8,523 nucleotides of DNA from Candidatus Poseidoniaceae archaeon (GCA_029250385.1 JAQXFJ010000235.1:1-8523), one strand, 5' to 3'. Shown: positions 1 through 5,356, counted from the stretch's first letter. Numbers and translations are program-made. Notes: generated by a model from the letters alone, not told the origin.

Positions 1-1
1 C

Positions 2-760
2 TATGGTACGTTTTTCCCAGGGGAAATCGCTGAAGTTCAACCACACCACACTTACATGATTCATTTTGATGATGGTGATGTTGAATCAGGAGTTCCTCCA
101 TCAAGAATTGCTAAACAACCTGATTCAGAAGAAACTCAGGCCTATGTCGAACATATTTCTCAAGAAGAACAAGAATTAATTCAGTCATTCAGAGTATTTG
201 ATGAGGGTAATACTGGTACTATCTATGCTAGTAAATTGTTCAAAATACTCACAGAAATGGGTGATCCACTAGATATTTCTGAAGCAGAAGAACTGTTCAC
301 CGAAATGGGGATTTCACTGGATTCTGAAATAAACTACAAAGATTTAGCTAAAATAATGGTTCAACCATTTGAGGCTAAAAAAGAAGTTATAATCCAAGAT
401 GCCAAAATATCAGGTGATTTATTACACGGTTTTGTTTATGGTCATCCCAAACTGGGCGATACTCGAGTAAGATCCTCTAAAATCTTGAATATAACTTATG
501 ATAATAGGGCAACAGCGAGAGTTGAGACAAATAATACAATCTATATTGTTGGCCCAACAGGTTGGGAAATCAGACCAAATGACCATCCGTTTAACAAACC
601 AGATTACACTACAGGCCAACAAGTAAAAGTTGAATGGAAAGGTAGTTGGTGGGACGGATTGATTCGCGAAGTAAGTGGGGATAAGTATCTAATCCACTAC
701 ATTGGTTTTGATTCTAGTTGGGATGAACTGGTAGATAATACTAGAATTAGGAATGCTTAG
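2..760 (+). CDS. Tudor-like / EF-hand-like / Tudor-knot multidomain protein, 5' end outside window
   Basis: The frame is open from base 2, so the ATG at base 56 is internal. The residues before it (YGTFFPGEIAEV) complete a Tudor/agenet-like fold with FDDGD. Residue numbers count from that ATG. Residues 1-20 finish the Tudor-like domain. Residues 34-103 resemble a calmodulin or myosin-light-chain EF-hand pair (SFRVFDEGNTGTI, then EINYKDLAKIM). The first loop (D49 to K60) lacks the usual acidic residue at position 12 and the second (85-96) has few acidic ligands, so calcium binding is doubtful. Residues 115-170 form a beta-rich unit (GHPKLGDTRVRSSKI, ETNNTIYIV) that I cannot name. Residues 187-232 look like a Tudor-knot or chromo-barrel domain (VEWKGSWWDGLI, then YLIHYIGFDSSWDELV). 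Such modules usually bind peptides or nucleic acid, so a chromatin or scaffold role is possible but inferred. No signal peptide or membrane segment is visible in this part. The downstream oxidoreductase follows 21 bases later on the same strand. Confidence 0.85.
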   Translation, partial: YGTFFPGEIAEVQPHHTYMIHFDDGDVESGVPPSRIAKQPDSEETQAYVEHISQEEQELIQSFRVFDEGNTGTIYASKLFKILTEMGDPLDISEAEELFTEMGISLDSEINYKDLAKIMVQPFEAKKEVIIQDAKISGDLLHGFVYGHPKLGDTRVRSSKILNITYDNRATARVETNNTIYIVGPTGWEIRPNDHPFNKPDYTTGQQVKVEWKGSWWDGLIREVSGDKYLIHYIGFDSSWDELVDNTRIRNA

Positions 761-781
761 TCTAATTTGGGTGGATGGTTC

Positions 782-1864
782 GTGAAGGTTACAGATTCTA
801 TCGATTTAGGGCGAGGTTTTACTGCCAAAAATCGCACTCTTTTAGCAGCGATGACTAACAAGCAAAGCAACATTGACGGGACATTGTCAGATGAAGAAAT
901 TAAGTGGCTAGTTAGAAGAGGTCAAGGTGATTTTGGAATCACTACTACCGCTGCAGCCAATGTCACCAAAGCAGGACAGGGTTGGGAAGGTGAAATGGGT
1001 GTTTGGAGCGACAAACATATTCCTCGCTTGACCGAATTAGGTGAAATGCTAAAGGAAACCGGTACTATTTCATTGGTTCAGTTATTTCATGGGGGCATGA
1101 GAGCACCGCAAAGAATAACCGGTGTAAGGCCAATTTCTGCTAGTGAAAATACTGAGCCAGGCATGGATGGAGTTTACACTAAGGCAATGACAGAATTAGA
1201 AATAGATTCTATGATACAATCTTTTACTGATGCAGCTTTAAGATGCCAAAAAGCCGGTTTTCATGGTGTGGAATTACACGGTGCTCATTCTTACTTGATT
1301 TGTCAATTTTTAGGTCAAGAAACTAATCGAAGAACCGATAAATGGGGCGGAGATATTCATGGAAGAAGCAAATTTTTGCGTGAAATAATCAAATCAATAA
1401 GGAATGCAACAAGCGAAAATTTCCTGGTAGCGGTTAGAATCTCACCAATTATTGAAAAAGCAGGTATTTATCTAAATGATAGTCTGGAACTCGCCAAGGA
1501 ACTATGTAAAATGGAGATTGATATGCTACATATTTCTTGTTGGGATGTCTTTGAACAAGTTGGCCACGCCAATAGTCAGAGCCTTACTAAGCGATTTAGG
1601 TCGGTGATTCCAGATGATTTTCCATTAATCTCAACTGGAGCAGTTTGGGATACTAAGGACGCTATTTGGTTGATGAATGAGGGTGCAGAAATTGTTGGTG
1701 TGGCTAGAGTAGGCATTGCCCATCCGGATTGGCCACAGAACCTAAGTGATGAAAATTACCAACCACAAAGACCGCCATTTAGTGTAGAACACCTAGAGAA
1801 TGTTGATTTGAGTCCCGTGTTCATCGAATACATGAAGCGATGGAAAAACTTCGTGATTATATAG
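782..1864 (+). CDS. Old Yellow Enzyme family NADH:flavin oxidoreductase
   Basis: This is a 360-residue FMN-dependent TIM-barrel oxidoreductase of the Old Yellow Enzyme family, about the usual length for the single-domain form. Members use NAD(P)H to reduce activated alkenes; the substrate here is unknown. Visible motifs, numbered from GTG 782, are KNRTLLAAMT (16-25, FMN-site strand), VQLFHGG (99-105, flavin-contacting Gln), VELHGAHSYL (163-172), TNRRTDKWGG (181-190), AVRIS (217-221) and the C-terminal VGVARVGIAHPDWP. In VELHGAHSYL, H166 and H169 match the His/His-or-Asn pair that binds substrate, and Y171 the conserved tyrosine. There is no C-terminal iron-sulfur and NAD-binding extension of the 2,4-dienoyl-CoA reductase type. 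I chose GTG 782 over an in-frame TTG at 767 because family members begin close to this point and GGTG lies 8 bases upstream. The stop is two bases from the 3' CCA of the opposing tRNA-Ala gene. Probably co-transcribed with the gene upstream. Confidence 0.9.
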   Translation: MKVTDSIDLGRGFTAKNRTLLAAMTNKQSNIDGTLSDEEIKWLVRRGQGDFGITTTAAANVTKAGQGWEGEMGVWSDKHIPRLTELGEMLKETGTISLVQLFHGGMRAPQRITGVRPISASENTEPGMDGVYTKAMTELEIDSMIQSFTDAALRCQKAGFHGVELHGAHSYLICQFLGQETNRRTDKWGGDIHGRSKFLREIIKSIRNATSENFLVAVRISPIIEKAGIYLNDSLELAKELCKMEIDMLHISCWDVFEQVGHANSQSLTKRFRSVIPDDFPLISTGAVWDTKDAIWLMNEGAEIVGVARVGIAHPDWPQNLSDENYQPQRPPFSVEHLENVDLSPVFIEYMKRWKNFVII

Positions 1865-1866
1865 AA

Positions 1867-1942
1867 TGGTGGACGTGCCGAGATTTGAACTCGGGGCCTC
1901 TACCATGCCAAGGTAGCGATCTTCCAACTGATCTACACGCCC
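1867..1942 (-). tRNA. tRNA-Ala (anticodon GGC)
   Basis: Reading the minus strand from 1942, a full cloverleaf folds. The acceptor is GGGCGTG with CACGTCC, the D stem is GATC with GATC, the anticodon stem is CTACC with GGTAG, the loop is TTGGCAT with anticodon GGC, and the T arm is CCGAG-TTCAAAT-CTCGG. The mature 73 nt end at 1870 with discriminator A. The CCA tail is encoded at 1869-1867. The third acceptor pair is G3-U70, the classic identity element read by alanyl-tRNA synthetase, which independently confirms the assignment. It reads GCC (and GCU) codons. No intron is present. Its 3' end abuts the oxidoreductase stop codon tail to tail. Its promoter must lie upstream on the minus strand, over the first codons of the divergent SprT-like gene; CTTATCA around 1983-1977 is a weak TATA candidate. 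Confidence 0.97.
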
Positions 1943-1975
1943 ATAGGTGTTTGTAGCCTAGCCACCAACAGACCC

Positions 1976-2581
1976 ATGATAAGCATTTTCAATCATAATA
2001 CAGTTGATGAACATCGGATGATTGGCAAGTATATGGCGGATTCAGGTATGTTGGGTGATACGCCTGTGCCAACAATTGATCCCCATATACCAGAAGGTGC
2101 GATAGTAGACTCATTATCAGTCCTTTCAGGTGTCACAGATGCAGTATTTATGCCGTGGATTGAACAAAGGATAGAACTTATCTGGTTAGAACCAATTGAC
2201 GACCGATTAGGTATGACAAGATTCGAAGAGGGTTCTGCAGAGTTGAACCGTAGAAGAAAGCTAAGACTCGACCCTGGTACTGTGACAATTGGATTACATC
2301 CAGCCTTACTTGAAGATGAAGTGCTGTACAAACATACCTTTGTCCATGAATTTCTGCATGCTGCCGGTTTGACATTACATACTTCGCAACATGATGAGTT
2401 GACAAATAAAGTTGCACCAATGCCAAAAATGTCCGAATCACCATTACTGCAACGTCTAAGAAATTCTGTACTTGGCGATCTAAAGGTGAAATCATGGACG
2501 TGCAGTCACTGCGGCTATAGTTGGGATAGAACTACTGTTAGAAAGCCCACTAGATGTTACAAATGTGCCCGCCCTCTTTGA
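1976..2581 (+). CDS. SprT-like zinc metalloprotease with C-terminal zinc ribbon
   Basis: This 201-residue soluble protein carries the zinc metalloprotease motif HEFLH at residues 124-128 (VHEFLHAAGL), with H135 or H139 as candidate third zinc ligand and E125 as catalytic base. A C-terminal zinc ribbon follows, CSHCG (C176, C179) and CYKCA (C194, C197). This order matches SprT-like proteins, whose eukaryotic relatives Spartan and Wss1 degrade proteins crosslinked to DNA; that role is only inferred here. The N-terminal ~60 residues are not recognisable. The start is uncertain. ATG 1976 has no Shine-Dalgarno sequence and overlaps the likely promoter of the divergent tRNA-Ala. ATG 2018 (residue 15) has a TATA-like CATAATA about 22 bases upstream and would suit a leaderless transcript. 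A perfect 8-bp inverted repeat spans the stop codon. No signal peptide or membrane segment is visible. Confidence 0.8.
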   Translation: MISIFNHNTVDEHRMIGKYMADSGMLGDTPVPTIDPHIPEGAIVDSLSVLSGVTDAVFMPWIEQRIELIWLEPIDDRLGMTRFEEGSAELNRRRKLRLDPGTVTIGLHPALLEDEVLYKHTFVHEFLHAAGLTLHTSQHDELTNKVAPMPKMSESPLLQRLRNSVLGDLKVKSWTCSHCGYSWDRTTVRKPTRCYKCARPL

Positions 2582-2597
2582 GTTAGCATACTCAAAG
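2576..2597 (+). other. 8-bp perfect hairpin over the SprT-like stop codon
   Basis: CTTTGAGT at 2576-2583 is the exact reverse complement of ACTCAAAG at 2590-2597, with a 6-nt loop. The stop codon TGA (2579-2581) lies inside the left arm. No T tract follows, so it is not a standard archaeal terminator. It could stabilise or end the mRNA ahead of tRNA-Arg, or be a binding site for a dimeric protein. Function is unknown. Confidence 0.45.
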
Positions 2598-2627
2598 TTC
2601 ATGAAAGAGATACATTTGGGGTGGGTT

Positions 2628-2703
2628 GGACGTATAGTGTAGTTGGATATCACTCTGGCCTTCTAAGCCGGCGACCCGGGTTCGAATCCTGGTACGTCCG
2701 CCA
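2628..2703 (+). tRNA. tRNA-Arg (anticodon TCT)
   Basis: A full cloverleaf is visible. The acceptor is GGACGTA with TACGTCC (seven pairs), the D loop contains AGTTGGAT, the anticodon stem is CTGGC with GCCGG, the loop is CTTCTAA with anticodon TCT, and the T arm is CCGGG-TTCGAAT-CCTGG. The discriminator G is at 2700 and the CCA tail is encoded at 2701-2703. It reads AGA and AGG, both used in the genes here. The D stem is weak: GTG pairs with CAC, and the fourth position is T-T. The variable loop is only 4 nt. No intron. The final A of CCA is also the A of an ATG that opens a 68-codon frame into eL41; I do not think that ATG is the real start. Confidence 0.95.
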
Positions 2704-2768
2704 TGAATCAACTCATTGATTTTGATAGATTACGTACTCCAACTAATCTATTGATTAACGATGCTATC

Positions 2769-2774
2769 ATATAT
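2769..2774 (+). promoter_or_regulatory. Candidate TATA box for eL41
   Basis: ATATAT inside TCATATATGG is centred about 30 bases upstream of the ATG at 2802. That spacing fits an archaeal promoter giving a leaderless or very short-leadered mRNA. It lies between tRNA-Arg and eL41, so it supports independent expression of eL41 and starting the protein at 2802. Assigned by eye only. Confidence 0.45.
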
Positions 2775-2801
2775 GGAATGTTGGTGGGATGCCTGTTCAC
2801 C

Positions 2802-2909
2802 ATGAAGAGAGGCTCACGTGCTTGGAAGAAAACCGGCAACCAACGTTGGAAGTGGCGCAAGAAGAAATTGCGACGCCGAAAGCGTGCTCGCCGACAGGCT
2901 AAGAACTGA
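2802..2909 (+). CDS. rpl41e: Ribosomal protein eL41 (35 residues)
   Basis: This is a 35-residue, extremely basic protein. Its C-terminal part, RWKWRKKKLRRRKRARRQ, closely resembles eukaryotic eL41, which begins MRAKWRKKRMRRLKRKRR. eL41 is a single helix that binds rRNA at the interface between the ribosomal subunits. Here about ten residues (MKRGSRAWKK and following) precede the conserved core, making it longer than the 25-residue eukaryotic form. I chose ATG 2802 because the upstream in-frame residues 1-33 of the longer frame from 2703 look non-ribosomal, because that ATG overlaps the tRNA-Arg CCA, and because a TATA-like box lies about 30 bases before 2802. GGTGG at 2783-2787 is rather far to act as a ribosome binding site. 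The gene is sandwiched between tRNA-Arg and tRNA-Trp, and its stop is 17 bases from the tRNA-Trp 5' end with no obvious promoter between, so a shared mRNA-tRNA transcript is likely. Confidence 0.82.
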   Translation: MKRGSRAWKKTGNQRWKWRKKKLRRRKRARRQAKN

Positions 2910-2968
2910 TTTTGATGATGAACCGAGGGAGTATAGTATAGCTTGGTAGTATCGCGGGCTCCAGTTGC

Positions 2969-3027
2969 ACGGGAATGACGACGAGTGGGTTTGCTGAAGT
3001 TGATGACCAACTGGAGCGCCGACCTGT
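2969..3027 (+). ncRNA. Intron-encoded box C/D guide RNA for C34 and U39 of tRNA-Trp
   Basis: The order is terminal stem ACGGG (2969-2973), box C ATGACGA (2975-2981), 12-nt spacer, box D' CTGA (2994-2997), 3-nt gap, box C' TTGATGA (3000-3006), 12-nt spacer, box D CCGA (3019-3022), and stem CCTGT (3023-3027). The second spacer, CCAACTGGAGCG, pairs over ten positions with G31 to intron base 2967; the fifth base before D (G3014) faces C34. The first spacer, CGAGTGGGTTTG, pairs with A3073-T3081 using two G-U pairs; the fifth base before D' (G2989) faces U39. Under the known D+5 rule these are the predicted 2'-O-methylation sites. The same two nucleotides are known targets of the tRNA-Trp intron RNA of Haloferax volcanii. 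Pairing of the second spacer with intron bases TTG implies action before splicing. Partners would be L7Ae, Nop5 and fibrillarin. Confidence 0.88.
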
Positions 3028-3037
3028 TGCATCCTGC

Positions 3038-3066
3038 AAACCTTGCCCACTAACACTGGGCGGTTT
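3038..3066 (+). other. Bulged hairpin in the 3' half of the tRNA-Trp intron
   Basis: AAACC (3038-3042) pairs with GGTTT (3062-3066) and GCCCA (3045-3049) pairs with TGGGC (3057-3061), with a two-base bulge TT and a 7-nt loop CTAACAC. It lies outside the C/D core and next to the splice site. It may position the splice helix or fold independently; no function is known to me. Confidence 0.6.
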
Positions 3067-3113
3067 CAGAAGAAATCCGCTGGGGGGGGTTCAAATCCCT
3101 CTGCTCCCACCAC

Positions 3114-3118
3114 TTTTT
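3114..3118 (+). terminator. T-tract terminator after tRNA-Trp
   Basis: Five consecutive T residues begin two bases after the encoded CCA of tRNA-Trp. Archaeal RNA polymerase can stop at such runs. The same region must also contain the promoter of the protease gene, and no clear TATA box stands out among its AT-rich bases. Confidence 0.45.
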
Positions 3119-3165
3119 AATCAATTAATGAATATCTTGATGTGCAATTAACTTCTGCTGTGTAT

Positions 3166-3172
3166 GAGGGAG
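3166..3172 (+). promoter_or_regulatory. Ribosome binding site of the subtilisin-like protease
   Basis: GAGGGAG ends four bases before ATG 3177 and matches the archaeal Shine-Dalgarno sequence. It fixes this ATG as the start, in agreement with the signal peptide that begins there. Confidence 0.65.
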
Positions 3173-3176
3173 TATT

Positions 3177-5345
3177 ATGAAACAGTTTCTTGCGGTTTTC
3201 CTTTGCGCGATTTTCTTTCTACCGTTAACAGGTTCGATTTATGATCAACCGGTCTATGATAGAGCAGACTGGACTATTGTAGACGACTACGGGATAATTT
3301 GGCATCATGTTGATTCAACCGATATTACACCGATTCAACAAGAACCACAATGGGCTGGAATAGAAACTGCTTGGTGGGATATCTCATCATATGACACAAA
3401 CAGGAATGGAATACATGACTCTATAGAATCTGCAACAGGCATGGTTGGCATGGGTGTATCCTATGATGTTGAAGTTACTGAAGTCCAATTGCGAGAATTA
3501 GCCAGTCTAGGAATTGTGGTTGTGGATACTCTTGAATCAATTAATTCAGTATTAATCGGGCTGCAAGAAGTTAATCTTGCGGAACCAATAACTAATTTGT
3601 CTAATGTGGTAATGGTCCACCAATATGGTGCAGTAAAATTCTATGGGGATATTCAAACACCTAATGTCAAAGCAAGAAATTCATCTGTCTATCCAGACGC
3701 AGCATGGAATTTTGGAGTAACCGGTAAAGGCGTTAACATCGCAATGGTAGACACGGGTGTAGATAATGAACATCCAGGATTAGTCGGTAAATTCGTTGCT
3801 GGATATGATGCAGTCTGCTACTTACACACAGACCCTACTTGTGTTGCTGCGGGACTTGGTGCTCGGGAAACAGATGGTTCTTTTGATCCAGATGACGGCA
3901 ATCAACACGGTACTGCGTGTATTGGGATGTCTTCTGCCACGGGTATTGAAGCAGATGGTAGCCAAAGTGAGTTTTATGGTTCAGCTCCAGATTCAACTTT
4001 AGTTGACGTTCGAATCGGAACCGATGCAGGAGCAGGGCCGTTTGAAAACTATGTCTTAGAGCAGGAATTTTACGAATCAGCAATGAATGGAATTCAATGG
4101 ATAATCGATAACAAAGACACTGCTTGGGCAGGAGTCGATGAGAGCCTTCACGGAATTGACATCATTTCACTCTCATGGGGAATTACCTCTCACGAAGGGG
4201 GTGGCTCTGATGGCTCAGACATGCACAGTATGATTCTTGATGTGGCCATGGAAGAAGGAATAGTTGTCAGTGTGGCCGCAGGAAATGATGGCCCAGATAA
4301 TGATGGTCTATCTGGAATGGGTTCATCTGACCTTTCAATCACAGTCGGGGCCACAGATGATGGCAACACAATAACTAGAGATGATGATACAATTGCCTCT
4401 TATTCTTCAAGAGGACCTCGTCGAGATAATGGTGATGGTAATCCGCTTAATGAATTGAAACCAGAAGTAACTGCTCCTGGAACCAATATTATCCAAGCAG
4501 AGGGTTGTGTTACATCAGGTGGTTGCAACAACTTACTTGGTGGTGATGCATCATCTAATACCTACACCAGTAGAGGTTCAGGAACTTCTTACGCCGCACC
4601 AGCAGTTTCGGGCATCTTGGCGTTGATGATTGAGGCAAACCCGAACTTAACGGCCTTTGAGATGAAAGAGATTTTGAAATTTACTGCAGAACGCAAAGGC
4701 GAACCTACGCAACCAGAAGTTGATCCGTTTTGGAATAGGGACTTTGGTTGGGGATTAGTCGATGCTTACGAAGCAGTGAAGTTGTCCATAAAATTGCGAG
4801 ACCAGGGATTGAATGGATTAATAGATGTAAGTACTCAAGTTCACGTAGAATCGTCCTCGATTGACAATCAATCCGGCCTTTATGTGATTCAAGGAATTGC
4901 GTGGGGTCAAATGGGCTCAGTAAATGCCATCGAGTATCGTATGAATGATGGGGAATGGATGTCAGTGGCCTATGAAGAAACCAATGGCTCATTATCTGCT
5001 TTGGAACGATTTTCTTGGTCTTTAGCACTTGATTTGGACAAAATATCGAAAGGTAATAATTCTCTTGAAATAAGGGGTATAAGCGATAATGGTCAATCGT
5101 TACCTATCACTATTATAGTTCAAGGGAACGGAAATCTTTCAGATTCATCTGAGTCTTTCATCTGGGATTTATTGCCAAATACAATCTTCTTTGCTTTGTT
5201 TATCATTGTAGGACTATTATTGTGGAATTCACGCACAGAAAACCCAGAAGCTTTGTTTTTAGATTCTAATGATTCAATTGCCAAGGTGCTCAAAGAAGAT
5301 AAAGATCTAGCATCTGTAGTCGATGCCGAATTGTTGGAAGGATAA
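3177..5345 (+). CDS. Secreted, membrane-anchored subtilisin-like serine protease (S8 family)
   Basis: This 722-residue protein has a hydrophobic signal peptide (residues 1-20), a propeptide-like region to about 175, and a subtilisin catalytic domain from about 176 to 540. The triad is visible: D192 in AMVDTGVDNEHPG, H244 in GNQHGTACIG and S471 in GSGTSYAAPAVSG, with the oxyanion Asn N370 in VAAGND. A loop DTNRNGIHDSIE (73-84) has the D-x-N-x-N-G pattern of calcium sites. Residues 550-650 look like a beta-sandwich. One membrane segment (about 664-684) is followed by a basic turn and an acidic cytoplasmic tail ending in EDKD and ELLEG. The enzyme is therefore expected outside the cell, tethered to the membrane, digesting peptides or proteins at the cell surface. 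Cysteines at 214 and 222 and at 444 and 450 could form disulfides. The aminotransferase starts 15 bases after the stop. Confidence 0.93.
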   Translation: MKQFLAVFLCAIFFLPLTGSIYDQPVYDRADWTIVDDYGIIWHHVDSTDITPIQQEPQWAGIETAWWDISSYDTNRNGIHDSIESATGMVGMGVSYDVEVTEVQLRELASLGIVVVDTLESINSVLIGLQEVNLAEPITNLSNVVMVHQYGAVKFYGDIQTPNVKARNSSVYPDAAWNFGVTGKGVNIAMVDTGVDNEHPGLVGKFVAGYDAVCYLHTDPTCVAAGLGARETDGSFDPDDGNQHGTACIGMSSATGIEADGSQSEFYGSAPDSTLVDVRIGTDAGAGPFENYVLEQEFYESAMNGIQWIIDNKDTAWAGVDESLHGIDIISLSWGITSHEGGGSDGSDMHSMILDVAMEEGIVVSVAAGNDGPDNDGLSGMGSSDLSITVGATDDGNTITRDDDTIASYSSRGPRRDNGDGNPLNELKPEVTAPGTNIIQAEGCVTSGGCNNLLGGDASSNTYTSRGSGTSYAAPAVSGILALMIEANPNLTAFEMKEILKFTAERKGEPTQPEVDPFWNRDFGWGLVDAYEAVKLSIKLRDQGLNGLIDVSTQVHVESSSIDNQSGLYVIQGIAWGQMGSVNAIEYRMNDGEWMSVAYEETNGSLSALERFSWSLALDLDKISKGNNSLEIRGISDNGQSLPITIIVQGNGNLSDSSESFIWDLLPNTIFFALFIIVGLLLWNSRTENPEALFLDSNDSIAKVLKEDKDLASVVDAELLEG

Positions 5346-5347
5346 TA

Positions 5348-5356
5348 GGCGGTGAT
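5348..5356 (+). promoter_or_regulatory. Ribosome binding site that selects the aminotransferase start
   Basis: GGCGGTGAT differs by one base from GGAGGTGAT, the complement of the 16S rRNA 3' end. It ends four bases before ATG 5361. Two earlier in-frame starts, GTG 5352 and ATG 5355, lie inside the motif and so are unlikely. Confidence 0.65.

Larger units (their letters stand above)
2965..3074 (+). other. tRNA-Trp intron
   Basis: This 110-nt insert lies between G37 and A38 of tRNA-Trp. It folds into three parts: a two-pair helix next to the exons (TG 2966-2967 with CA 3067-3068), a box C/D guide RNA (2969-3027), and a hairpin (3038-3066), making a three-way junction. Boundaries come from cloverleaf reconstruction and could be off by one base. 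Confidence 0.85.
2927..3112 (+). tRNA. tRNA-Trp (anticodon CCA), interrupted by a 110-nt intron
   Basis: The exons are 2927-2964 and 3075-3109, with an encoded CCA tail at 3110-3112. The acceptor is GGGAGTA with TGCTCCC. The D stem GTAT pairs with GTAT using G-U pairs around the loop AGCTTGGTA. The anticodon stem is GCGGG (2954-2958) with TCCGC (3076-3080). The loop is CTCCAG plus A3075, anticodon CCA at 2961-2963. The T arm is GGGGG-TTCAAAT-CCCTC and the discriminator is A. The intron sits at the canonical archaeal position 37/38. The bulge-helix-bulge is imperfect: loop CTCC (32-35) faces GAAG (3069-3072), three of four pairing with C34 against A3070. An alternative cut one base earlier (A3074 as nucleotide 37) cannot be excluded. 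No promoter is obvious directly upstream, so it may be cut from a transcript that also carries eL41. A five-T run follows at 3114. Confidence 0.95.

Noticed and set aside
56..58. ATG at 56 as the start of the first gene
   Set aside because: The frame is open to the window edge and the upstream residues complete a Tudor-like domain.
767..781. TTG start for the flavin oxidoreductase
   Set aside because: It adds five residues not typical of the family, and GTG 782 has a better placed GGTG motif.
2703..2909. 68-codon reading frame starting at the CCA of tRNA-Arg
   Set aside because: Only the last 35 residues look like a protein family (eL41); the ATG lies in the tRNA 3' end and a TATA-like box falls between it and the better start at 2802.
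2906..2920. CTGA and GATGATGA near the eL41 stop, resembling D' and C' boxes of another guide RNA
   Set aside because: No matching C box or D box lies at the required 12-nt distances on either side, and CTGA includes the eL41 stop codon.
2708..3056. Minus-strand reading frames of 80-100 codons over tRNA-Arg, eL41 and tRNA-Trp
   Set aside because: They run antisense through well-supported tRNA and eL41 genes, are arginine-rich as expected from the complement, and resemble no protein family.
4193..4220. Gly/Ser/Asp-rich repeat in the protease as a possible tandem repeat
   Set aside because: It is a short surface-loop composition bias in the catalytic domain, with no regular unit.
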